The position numbers and the translations under genes were made by a program. 64,000 nt of DNA from Collinsella sp. (GTDB lineage Bacteria; Actinomycetota; Coriobacteriia; Coriobacteriales; Coriobacteriaceae), in NCBI GenBank assembly GCA_031296755.1, contig JAUMMZ010000058.1, forward strand, positions 34,768 through 98,767, in the 5' to 3' direction. How positions within the stretch are numbered: position 1 is the stretch's first letter; every line of letters begins with the position of its first letter. Below the pieces are notes generated by a model. That model was not told where the DNA came from. It worked only from the letters and a program-made list of their open reading frames with translations, and ran no database searches. This document shows, piece after piece, positions 32,008-39,417 of the stretch.

Positions 32008-34737
32008 ATGAACGCAGCGAAAGACTGCACCCTGCAGGAAAAGCTCCTCCGATGCGCCATGGCGCTCATCCTGGCGGCGGGGGCGCTGCTCGCCTCCGTG
32101 GCGGCCTCGCCCGCCTACGCCGCGCCGAGCACGGTAGACGTGTCCATCGGCGGCAAGATCCCATACGGCGGCTTCGCCACCACGTGGATGAGCGCCGACG
32201 GGAACATCGCCTACTGCGCCGAGCCCTCGTCCCCGACGCCCGCGCCGGGCTCCTACTCGACGAGCCCCGTGCCGAGCGGCGACGTGACAGCGGCGATCTG
32301 GTACTCGTTCGGCTCTCCCGGCTTCGACGCGTCGATGTTCCCGGGCAGCTGGTACGACGGCGGCGGCTGGGACGACGCGAAGTACGCCGCGGCGAGCCAC
32401 GTGCTCATCGCCTACGCCTACTCTGGGTCCGAGTCGGCTGCCACGCACGGCACGAGCGCCGAGTTCGCCTCCTGGGCGAAATCCGAGCTGATCGGCGGGA
32501 CCTTCGCCAAGATGAAGGCGGGCGCCGGCAAGGTATCCGCCGGGTTCGAGGCATTCTGCGTCAGGACCGGCGGCGGCTCCCAGACGCTCGTGAGCTTCAG
32601 CTGGTCCACGGGCGGAGTCAAGGTCGCCAAAACGGACTCCGAGGCGGGCGCCGAGCCCCAGGGCGACGCCTCGCTCGACGGCGCGAGCTTCTCCGTCGTT
32701 AACGAGACCGGCCGCTACGTGCTGGTCGGCGGCAAGTACTACGCCGACGGCGAGGTATGCGCCACGATAAAGACCGCGCCCGAGGACGGGTCGCACGTCG
32801 CCGCGACCGGCGCCGACACCCTCCCCGCAGGCAATTACCGCATCGTCGAGTCCGGCGCGCCCGAGGGCTACGACGCCAGCGACGCCTCCGTCGCGTTCAC
32901 CGTGAAGGCCGGCGAGGTAGCCGACCTCACGGGCGACCCCGTGACCGACGAGGTCTTCCGCGGCGGCGTGCAGGTGACCAAGTCCGACAAGGAGCTGCAG
33001 GCGTCCGAGGCGCTCGCGGGCAGCGGCCACAAGGAGGCGCCTGGCGAGCACCCCGGCCTCGACGGGATCGAGTTCACCGTCACGAACCGCTCGGCGCACA
33101 AGGTCCTCGTTGACGGAGAGTGGCGCGAGCCGGGCGAGGCCGTGGCCACGCTGACCACCGCATGGAACGACGAGGCCGGCGCCTACACCGCGCAGACCGC
33201 GGCCGACGCCCTTCCGTACGGGACCTACGACGTGCGGGAGACGGCGACGAACGGGAGCTACCTGCTGACCGACGGCGAGCCCCGCACCTTCGAGGTCCGC
33301 GCCGGCGGCGAGATCGTGAGCGCCTCCGCGGACGGCGCCGCGCTCGAGTTCCGCGACCAGGTGGTGCGCAACGACCTCGAGCTCTCCAAGAAGAGCGAGT
33401 CCGACAACGCCGGCCTCATGGTCCCGTTCGCCATCGAGAACGCGGCCACCGGCGAGACTCACGTGCTGGTCACGGACCGCAACGGCGACGCGTCGACCGC
33501 GAGCAGCTGGAACAGGCACTCGAGGGACACCAACGCCAACGACGCCCTGCTCGGCCATGAGGGTCCGATCGGGGCCGCCGAAATGGACCCGAAGGCCGGC
33601 ATCTGGTTCTCGCTCGGCGAGGACGGCTCCTCGGCGCCGGTCGACGACTCGCTGGCGGCCCTGCCGTACGGCGCCTACACCATGACCGAGCTGCGCTGCG
33701 ATGCCAACGAGGGCCTCGAGCTCATCACGAGGAGCTTCTGGGTCGATCGCGACTCGACGGTCGCGAAGGCCGTGTGGATGGGCCTCGACGACCAGGAGGG
33801 CCCGCGCATCTCCACCACGGCAAAGGACGGGGCGGACGGCGACAAGGACGTCTCGGCCGACGCCGAGGCCAAGGTCGTCGACGCGGTGGCCTACGAGGGG
33901 CTGAAGGCCGGCGAGGAGTACGAGCTCTCGGCGACCCTCGTCGACAAGGCGACCGGCGAGCCCGTGGCCGACGCCTCGGGCGTGCCCGTGGAGGCCAAGG
34001 CCGAGTTCGCGCCCGCGCTCTCGACGGGCAGCCAGGACGTAGAGATCTCCTTCGACGCGAGCCTGCTCGGCGGCCGCGACCTGGTCGTGTTCGAGAGCCT
34101 TCGCAAGGACGGCGCCGAGGTGGCGTCGCACGCGGACCTCTCCGACGAGGGGCAGACCGTCCACGTCGCCGTCGAGGTGGGCACCCAGGCGGCCGACGCC
34201 GCAGACGGCGACCAGGTCATCGAGGCCGGCAAGGCCAAGGTCGTCGACACGGTGGCCTACAAGGGCCTCGTCCCCGGCGAGACCTACATCGCCGTGGGCA
34301 CGCTCATGGACAAGGGCACCGGAGAGACGTTCCTCGACAAGGACGGCAACGAGGTGACCGCGCGCACGCCCTTCGAGCCCGAGGCGCCCTCCGGCACCGT
34401 CGAGGTGACCTTCGAGTTCGACACCGAGGGCCTGGCCGAGGGAGACGAGCTCGTCGTCTTCGAGAAGGTCCTGGACTCCGCCGGCAACGTCGTTGCAACC
34501 CACGAGGACATCGGCTCCGCCGAGCAGAGCGTCGTCGTGGACAACCCCGACACGCCCGAGGTGCCCGAGGAGTCCTACGCCAAGACCGGGGCCGACGCCC
34601 CCGACGGCACCGGCTACGCCGTGGCCGCGGGCATCGCTCTGGCAGCTGCGGCGGGTGCGGGCGGGGCGCTCGCGTACCGCAAGCGCAAGACGGCCGGCGC
34701 AAGCAAGGACGCGGCAGACGAAGAGCCGGAAGAGTAG
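32008..34737 (+). CDS. VaFE-repeat, SpaA-type surface-anchored adhesin
   Basis: A 909-residue cell-wall protein. Signal peptide ends near residue 38 (ASPAYAAPS). A thioester-domain-like N-terminal module follows (IAYCAEP, AAASHVLIAYAY). Two SpaA/Cna-B-like domains begin near residues 210 and 325 (VKVAKTDSEAG; VQVTKSDKELQ). Two VaFE-type repeats follow (AKVVDAVAYEGLKAGEEYEL; AKVVDTVAYKGLVPGETYIA), each ending VVFE. The C-terminus has YAKTGAD, a membrane helix and KRK, a non-standard version of LPXTG. It probably forms a covalent adhesin or pilus on donors, helping mating contact. The class B sortase next door is the likely anchor enzyme. Confidence 0.88.
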   Translation: MNAAKDCTLQEKLLRCAMALILAAGALLASVAASPAYAAPSTVDVSIGGKIPYGGFATTWMSADGNIAYCAEPSSPTPAPGSYSTSPVPSGDVTAAIWYSFGSPGFDASMFPGSWYDGGGWDDAKYAAASHVLIAYAYSGSESAATHGTSAEFASWAKSELIGGTFAKMKAGAGKVSAGFEAFCVRTGGGSQTLVSFSWSTGGVKVAKTDSEAGAEPQGDASLDGASFSVVNETGRYVLVGGKYYADGEVCATIKTAPEDGSHVAATGADTLPAGNYRIVESGAPEGYDASDASVAFTVKAGEVADLTGDPVTDEVFRGGVQVTKSDKELQASEALAGSGHKEAPGEHPGLDGIEFTVTNRSAHKVLVDGEWREPGEAVATLTTAWNDEAGAYTAQTAADALPYGTYDVRETATNGSYLLTDGEPRTFEVRAGGEIVSASADGAALEFRDQVVRNDLELSKKSESDNAGLMVPFAIENAATGETHVLVTDRNGDASTASSWNRHSRDTNANDALLGHEGPIGAAEMDPKAGIWFSLGEDGSSAPVDDSLAALPYGAYTMTELRCDANEGLELITRSFWVDRDSTVAKAVWMGLDDQEGPRISTTAKDGADGDKDVSADAEAKVVDAVAYEGLKAGEEYELSATLVDKATGEPVADASGVPVEAKAEFAPALSTGSQDVEISFDASLLGGRDLVVFESLRKDGAEVASHADLSDEGQTVHVAVEVGTQAADAADGDQVIEAGKAKVVDTVAYKGLVPGETYIAVGTLMDKGTGETFLDKDGNEVTARTPFEPEAPSGTVEVTFEFDTEGLAEGDELVVFEKVLDSAGNVVATHEDIGSAEQSVVVDNPDTPEVPEESYAKTGADAPDGTGYAVAAGIALAAAAGAGGALAYRKRKTAGASKDAADEEPEE

Positions 34738-34760
34738 CGGCGCCGCATCGATACCGAACC

Positions 34761-34791
34761 GGAGGCCCTGGGCGCTCGCCCGGGGCCTCCC
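34761..34791 (+). terminator. Hairpin between adhesin and sortase genes
   Basis: GGAGGCCC and GGGCCTCC around a 14-base loop, 24 bases after the adhesin stop and without a T-tract. It may lower sortase expression relative to the adhesin. Confidence 0.55.
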
Positions 34792-34809
34792 CTGCGAACG
34801 GGGGAGGAC

Positions 34810-35541
34810 ATGAACAAAGGGAAAGCCGCCACGGCGCTCGCCATTGCCGTGGCGTTGCTGGCGATGGGGGCGCTCGCCGTCCTGCCGCTGCCCGAGAGGA
34901 ACCCGTACGGGGTGCGCGAGGTGCCTACTGCGGAAGAGGACGCGGCAATGGAGGCTCAAGAGACGGGAGGCGGCATCGACTGGGACGCCCTTCCCGCCTC
35001 CGTCGTCGCTTGGGTGCGCGTGCCGGGCACGACCGTCGACTACCCGATCGTCCAGGGTCGGCCCGAATCGCCCGACTTCTACCTCACGCACGACTCCGAC
35101 GGCGGGAGATCGGCGTGGGGCGCTCCCTACATAGACGCCGGGTGCGCGCAGGGCGCCGAGAGCCCGCTCGTCATCGTCTACGGGCACCACATGTCCGACG
35201 GCACCATGTTCGCGCCGCTCGCGCAGTACTCGTCGCGCGACTTCGCCGAGGGGCACCGCACCATCCGGGTCTACACCCGCGAGAAGGCGATCGAGCTCGA
35301 GGTCTTCGCGGCCGACGTGGTCGACGCGAGCTCGGAGGGCAAGCGGACCGGCTTCGCAGACGCGGCGGCGCTCGACTCCTATCTCGGGGACAAATTGTCC
35401 CGGTGCGAGGTCGTCCTGGAAGAGCCTTCGGACGTCGCGCAGGCCTGGGCCTTCGTGACGTGCAGCTACCAGACGAGCAACTCGCGCACCGTCGTCTACG
35501 CGAAGGAGGTGGAAGGATGGGATTCGCGCCCTTCGGAATAG
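34810..35541 (+). CDS. srtB: Class B sortase
   Basis: A 243-residue transpeptidase. An N-terminal membrane anchor (residues 7-26) is followed by the class B core: VAWVRVPGTTVDYPIVQG, YGHHMSDGTMFAPL with the catalytic His, and WAFVTCSYQTSNSRTVVY with the catalytic Cys and Arg. It should attach the neighbouring YAKTG-bearing adhesin to the wall or link its subunits. Ribosome site is GGGGGAGGAC. The gene contains a GGGACAAATTGTCCC palindrome near its end, and a partial duplicate of its C-terminus lies at 36046-36162. Confidence 0.92.
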   Translation: MNKGKAATALAIAVALLAMGALAVLPLPERNPYGVREVPTAEEDAAMEAQETGGGIDWDALPASVVAWVRVPGTTVDYPIVQGRPESPDFYLTHDSDGGRSAWGAPYIDAGCAQGAESPLVIVYGHHMSDGTMFAPLAQYSSRDFAEGHRTIRVYTREKAIELEVFAADVVDASSEGKRTGFADAAALDSYLGDKLSRCEVVLEEPSDVAQAWAFVTCSYQTSNSRTVVYAKEVEGWDSRPSE

Positions 35542-35612
35542 GGCTCCTCATGGGGGTCCTCACGCTCACTGCCTACGCATGCTGCGCAGCCGGCGTCGAC
35601 GACCGGGACTAA
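35517..35612 (+). CDS. DUF3789-like small membrane protein
   Basis: A 31-residue peptide starting inside the end of the sortase gene after GGAGGTGGAAGG. One hydrophobic helix (FGIGLLMGVLTLTAYACCAAG) ends in VDDRD. This matches the DUF3789 pattern, a tiny single-span protein found next to adhesin and sortase genes of ICEs. Its role is unknown. Confidence 0.6.
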   Translation: MGFAPFGIGLLMGVLTLTAYACCAAGVDDRD

Positions 35613-35648
35613 CCGCTGAAAACCGAAACCGCAACCGAATAGAGCGAT

Positions 35649-35685
35649 CAAGCCCCTCGCCCCGATGGTCGGGACGAGGGGCTTG
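35649..35685 (+). terminator. Hairpin ending the adhesin-sortase region
   Basis: CAAGCCCCTCG and CGAGGGGCTTG form an 11-bp stem around a 15-base loop that itself can pair (CCCGA/TCGGG). No T-tract. Confidence 0.6.
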
Positions 35686-35732
35686 CGCATGATGGGGCAA
35701 TCTAAGGGCGTGGATAGAAAGGGAGGCTGGTC

Positions 35733-36026
35733 ATGACGATCATCGACTGGGAGGCGGCACGCCGCCGAGACGGATACGGGCCCGGACCCGCCGGCGCCAT
35801 CCCGGAATGCGACCGGAACGGCTCCTCGCCGAAGGCCCTGGCGGCCTGGAAAGCCATGAACGACAGGGAGAAGCGGATTCTGCTCAACAACGCCTGGTGC
35901 AGCGACTGCCGCGATGCCAACGCATCGTTCGCTCCCGGCTACACGCTGCACGCCGACAAGTTCGGAATCGTGATCGAGGGCAATTGCGCGAAATGCGGCT
36001 GCGCCGTCGCCCGGTGCGGCTACTAG
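35733..36026 (+). CDS. Small zinc-ribbon-like protein of unknown function
   Basis: A 97-residue protein starting after GGAGGCTGGTC. Two CxxC pairs (CSDC near residue 58 and CAKCGC near residue 86) could bind zinc. The basic N-terminus (EAARRRDGYG) is DNA-binding-like. Not recognised as a named family. It stands alone before the decayed sortase piece and the transposon, so it may be an ICE accessory gene. Confidence 0.55.
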   Translation: MTIIDWEAARRRDGYGPGPAGAIPECDRNGSSPKALAAWKAMNDREKRILLNNAWCSDCRDANASFAPGYTLHADKFGIVIEGNCAKCGCAVARCGY

Positions 36027-36045
36027 GTGCCATCCGTGCTCAGGG

Positions 36046-36162
36046 GGCAAGCGGGACGACTTCGCCGACGCGGTGGAGCTCAACGCCTACCACGGGGACA
36101 AATTGTCCCAGACGAACAACTCCCGCGCCGTCGTCTTTGCCACATACTCAGCTGACAACTGA
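36046..36162 (+). pseudogene. Remnant of a second class B sortase C-terminus
   Basis: The frame GKRDDFADAVELNAYHGDKL followed by SQTNNSRAVVFAT matches the end of the intact sortase (GKRTGFADAAALDSYLGDKL ... TSNSRTVVYA). The segment holding the catalytic Cys has been deleted. It keeps the GGGACAAATTGTCCC palindrome. It lies just left of the transposon and is inactive. Confidence 0.75.
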
Positions 36163-36173
36163 ATCTAGTGTCC

Positions 36174-36181
36174 ATAATGCT
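36174..36181. repeat. Left 8-bp target-site duplication of the transposon
   Basis: ATAATGCT directly outside the left inverted repeat; the same eight bases follow the right inverted repeat at 38013-38020. Confidence 0.85.
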
Positions 36182-36264
36182 CGTTGTGTTAGACCACTTT
36201 GGATACTGGGACTTTTCCTATAATCTTTCTTGCTTAAATAGCAGGCGAAAGCGAAGGAGCTCCT

Positions 36265-36759
36265 ATGGTCACCAAGGATGATGCGTGTTGGATAATCGGC
36301 CTTTCCGCAGGTGCGGGCATTGGCGTATATCTTGATGGCGGCTGGGGCGTCGATGCGCTTGTCGGGCGTGAGACCAGGGCTCATAACGACATCGACCTGT
36401 TCGTTCAGCGCGGGGATTACCAAAGGTTCGTGGATCTAATTGCTGATGAGGGGTTTTCCGAGGTGGCTGCATCTTTCACCACCGAAGATCACACGGTGTG
36501 GCAAGACGAGGCGGGGCGCATCGTCGACCTGCATTGCTTCGATTTCGCCGAGAATGGCGATATTCTGTATCAGGGAGATCGTTTTCCCGGGGAGGTCTTT
36601 TCGGGGAGGGGGCGCATCGGCGAGGTGGAGGTGTCGTGCATCGACCCCGAAAGCCAGCTGTTGTTTCACTTGGGCTATCAGCATGACGAGCACGACGTCC
36701 ACGATGTCATGCTCCTATGCCGTGAGTACGGTTTCGACGTTCCCGAAGAATATCGCTAG
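36265..36759 (+). CDS. Lincosamide nucleotidyltransferase, Lnu(C)/LinA-like
   Basis: A 164-residue nucleotidyltransferase, the same length as Lnu(C). The active site reads YLDGGWGVDALVGRETRAHN, then DIDLFV, where GGWGVD and DIDLF give the metal-binding carboxylates. ESQLLFHLGYQHDEHDVHDV completes the family signature. Such enzymes adenylylate lincomycin and clindamycin. The related ANT(2'')-type aminoglycoside enzymes share the same active site, so the exact drug is inferred from length and from pairing with an IS1595 transposase. GAAGGAGCTCCT precedes the ATG. Confidence 0.75.
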   Translation: MVTKDDACWIIGLSAGAGIGVYLDGGWGVDALVGRETRAHNDIDLFVQRGDYQRFVDLIADEGFSEVAASFTTEDHTVWQDEAGRIVDLHCFDFAENGDILYQGDRFPGEVFSGRGRIGEVEVSCIDPESQLLFHLGYQHDEHDVHDVMLLCREYGFDVPEEYR

Positions 36760-36830
36760 CTGTTGCTTTTTGCATCGGGTCACGACTTCAGCGCTTGCCG
36801 CAGATGCGCTGCGCCAGACCGCCCTGGACA

Positions 36831-37913
36831 TCACGCCACGCCGTATATGGCCCTCCGCGCACGCGAGTCCCATTTCGCCTGCTTGATCCAGTACTCGTAG
36901 AACGGATAGGGGGTCACCTTGTACTGGCGCCAGGTCTTCTCGTACGTGCCGCGGGCCGCCTGCCTCACTATGAGCTCGGCGAGCTCGTCCGCGCTCCTGC
37001 GGACCTTGAAGCACCACGTCCACTTGAACCAGGCGAGGTAGTTCTCGAGGCGTCTCGTGGAGACGCCCCGGAACCTGCCGATGAAGTGCCTCATCTGGGA
37101 GTGGAGGCTGTTCACCCTGTTGATGGCGTGCTCCTCCCTCTTGCTGGCGATGTGCTCGCCGACGCCGAGGGCGGGCAGGACGCGGCGGTACACGTGCGCA
37201 CGGTCCGTCGAGATTATCGCGCCGACCGCGAGCTTGTCGGCGAGCAGCTCCCTGGCTGCCGCCTCGTCGAGGCCGCCCCTCCCCGCGATCTCGTAGAAGA
37301 TGTCGCCGGCGTCGTTGATGCCGGTGAGCACGCATATCTTCTCGTGCCCGTCGGTTCCCTGCGACCTTGCGCGGGGCTTCCTGGGCACGCCGGACTCCGA
37401 CCTGGAGCGGTTTCCCTTGAAGCTCTCCCTGAAGAAGCACTCGTCGAGCTCGGCCCCGCCGCCGGCCTCCACGCGGAAGGCGGGCATGCGCTTGGCCATG
37501 GCCTCGAGCAGCCTGTGGCGCATGAAGAACGCCGTCTTGAGGCACACGCCGCACTTTTCCGCCGACTCGCGCAGCGGGAGCATGTCCACGTGGCACTCCG
37601 CGAACCTCATCCAGGCCGACCTGTCGAGCTTGGTGGTGGAGAAGATGCGCATGGTGGCGTCGGTGAAGGTCCTGGCGCACCCTCGGCAGAGGAACCGCTG
37701 ACGGCCGCGCCCGTCTCGCCCCCTCTTCACGTAATGCGGGGAGCCGCACCAGGGGCAGGCTCTGTCGGGATCGTCTTCCGCCCCCTCGCTTGCCGCGAGG
37801 TCGAACAACTCCGCGTCTATCAGCGCCTTGAGCGATCTCAGGGCCCTGCTCTTCTCGGCAGCCGTCATCTGCGGGAGGAACTGCCTCGTCAGCTGGGTGA
37901 GCACGTCTTCCAT
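36831..37913 (-). CDS. IS1595-family transposase
   Basis: A 360-residue transposase; ATG 37913 is preferred because GGAGG lies five bases before it. The N-terminal zinc ribbon is CPWCGSPHYVKRGR ... FLCRGCARTF. The ISXO2-like catalytic domain has ELDECFFRESFKGN, then IISTDRAHVYRRV, and HAINRVNSLHSQMRHFIGRF. The next segment, ENYLAWFKWTWCFK, is also typical. It should mobilise the unit between the 24-bp inverted repeats. It runs toward the nucleotidyltransferase gene. Confidence 0.9.
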   Translation of the reverse strand: MEDVLTQLTRQFLPQMTAAEKSRALRSLKALIDAELFDLAASEGAEDDPDRACPWCGSPHYVKRGRDGRGRQRFLCRGCARTFTDATMRIFSTTKLDRSAWMRFAECHVDMLPLRESAEKCGVCLKTAFFMRHRLLEAMAKRMPAFRVEAGGGAELDECFFRESFKGNRSRSESGVPRKPRARSQGTDGHEKICVLTGINDAGDIFYEIAGRGGLDEAAARELLADKLAVGAIISTDRAHVYRRVLPALGVGEHIASKREEHAINRVNSLHSQMRHFIGRFRGVSTRRLENYLAWFKWTWCFKVRRSADELAELIVRQAARGTYEKTWRQYKVTPYPFYEYWIKQAKWDSRARRAIYGVA

Positions 37914-38012
37914 TGCAACCTCCATCTTTCCTGATGATGGAATTGTCGCAATTGGGGGTCCTGCTGCGTGTACTGTGCATAGGACACTTATCCAAAGCGG
38001 TCTAACACAACG

Positions 38013-38020
38013 ATAATGCT
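38013..38020. repeat. Right 8-bp target-site duplication of the transposon
   Basis: ATAATGCT immediately after the right inverted repeat, identical to 36174-36181. Confidence 0.85.
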
Positions 38021-38134
38021 GTACACCGACGACGCTTTTCGCGCAGATAATGACCGGTGGTTAAATCACTGATAGAGACCAAATCCATCGGTGGGATAAT
38101 GGCCTTTGATTGCAAATGGAGAAAGGCAGGGACG

Positions 38135-39415
38135 ATGGGCTTCTTCGATAAAGGCTTCGACCCAATAAAAGAGGCGCAGAAGGCTGCGGCCGCTGCAGGA
38201 AAAGGAATCGCAAGCGCTGCCGAACAGGCATCGAATGCCGCCAAAACCGCCGCCGATCAGGCGGGACAGACCATCGGGGACATTGCAGGCAAGGCAAAAG
38301 GTGCCGTTCAGAGCATTGGAGATGCGATCAAGGACGGTCCAGAGCCGAAGAGCTTCAAATACAACACTGAGTTTGTCGATGAGCAAGACGCTGACGCATC
38401 GACCCAATCTCAAAGTCCAGCTCCCGAACATATGGCGAAAATGCTCGGCGGTGTAGCTGAAGGAGCCGCAAATGCCGCGAGCGCTGCGGCCGCCGGTGCC
38501 CAAGGCGCTGTCGCCGCCGTCGCAGGCAAAGCGGGAGAAATCGCCGATGGAATCAAGCAAGGTGTCGAGAATGCAAGGGCGAAAGAACCAGATGAGTACG
38601 AGCTCGCCGTCATCGAATACAACCAAGCCTATACAGATCTGGAGTCGGGAGGGATCGAACTCTACCAGTCCAGGCTGAGGAGCATCGACCTGCTGGACCT
38701 CGTTACCGACCTGGTGAACTCGATCGCGAACACGCCGAAGTCGTTCGTGGAGGATGTCGAGGAGGTGTCCCACAAGAAGCGAAGCTTCAAGGAGTCGGAG
38801 TCCTTCGCCCGCGAAGAGCTGGACTCGGCGCGGAAATCGGCGGCCAGCGCCGGCGCCGGCGTCGCAGCGGGCATGGCCGTTGCCAGCATAGCCCCATCCG
38901 CCGCCATGTGGGTTGCCACAACTTTCGGCACAGCCTCCACGGGCGCCGCAATCTCCACGCTGTCGGGCGCTGCCGCGACGAACGCGGCGATGGCCTGGCT
39001 CGGCGGAGGCGCATTAGCCGCCGGAGGAGGCGGGATGGCCGCAGGCAGCGCTTTCCTGGCAATGGCCGGCCCCATTGGATGGGGCGTCGCAGGCGCCACG
39101 TTGCTGACCTCCATCGCGCTTTTCGTGAAAAAACAGCACAAGATCGCTGAGGAAAAGCACGAGGAGCTCTTGTCGGTAAAGAGAAACACCGAGGCTCTTA
39201 GGGAGACGTCCGCAGCGATTGGGGCGCTTAGGGCGAAGACCGACGCCCTTCGCGAAGAGCTATCCGGGTCCTTCATGTCCTCATGCCGCCTGCATGGCGC
39301 CGACTACCTTTCCATCTCCGACGACGAGAAACTGGCCCTGGGCTCCTTGGTAAACAACGCGAAGTCCCTGGGCAGCCTCATCGTCGAGAGGGTGGCCACC
39401 CGGGACGGTGAATAG
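38135..39415 (+). CDS. Unrecognised membrane protein with Gly-rich spans and coiled coil (cassette gene 1)
   Basis: A 426-residue protein; ATG 38135 is chosen because MGFFDKGFDPIKEAQK is a typical small-helix start, with AAGGCAGGGA upstream. Residues 10-70 and 105-150 are two Ala-rich amphipathic helical stretches. Residues 235-332 are a long Gly/Ala-rich hydrophobic region (AATNAAMAWLGGGALAAGG, AMAGPIGWGVAGATLL) that could form a pore. A coiled coil (residues 333-400, EEKHEELLSVKRNTEALRET) follows. No enzyme motif is seen. It is two bases upstream of the next gene and visibly less GC-rich than the ICE core, suggesting recent acquisition as cargo. Confidence 0.75.
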   Translation: MGFFDKGFDPIKEAQKAAAAAGKGIASAAEQASNAAKTAADQAGQTIGDIAGKAKGAVQSIGDAIKDGPEPKSFKYNTEFVDEQDADASTQSQSPAPEHMAKMLGGVAEGAANAASAAAAGAQGAVAAVAGKAGEIADGIKQGVENARAKEPDEYELAVIEYNQAYTDLESGGIELYQSRLRSIDLLDLVTDLVNSIANTPKSFVEDVEEVSHKKRSFKESESFAREELDSARKSAASAGAGVAAGMAVASIAPSAAMWVATTFGTASTGAAISTLSGAAATNAAMAWLGGGALAAGGGGMAAGSAFLAMAGPIGWGVAGATLLTSIALFVKKQHKIAEEKHEELLSVKRNTEALRETSAAIGALRAKTDALREELSGSFMSSCRLHGADYLSISDDEKLALGSLVNNAKSLGSLIVERVATRDGE

Positions 39416-39417
39416 CC

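Larger units (their letters stand above)
36182..38012. mobile_element. 1.83-kb IS1595-family transposon carrying a lincosamide nucleotidyltransferase gene
   Basis: Bounded by inverted repeats CGTTGTGTTAGACC(A/G)CTTTGGATA at 36182-36205 and 37989-38012, which differ at one base over 24. Exact 8-bp duplications (ATAATGCT) flank both ends, as expected for IS1595-family transposition. Inside are two converging genes: a nucleotidyltransferase (36265) and an IS1595-type transposase (36831). Size and content recall MTnSag1, the lnu(C) transposon of streptococci. Intact ends suggest a fairly recent insertion. Confidence 0.85.

Noticed and set aside
31369..35256. Minus-strand open frame of 1295 codons opposite the adhesin and sortase
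   Set aside because: Same cause: high-GC third positions keep the antisense frame open. No start signal and no family-like motif.
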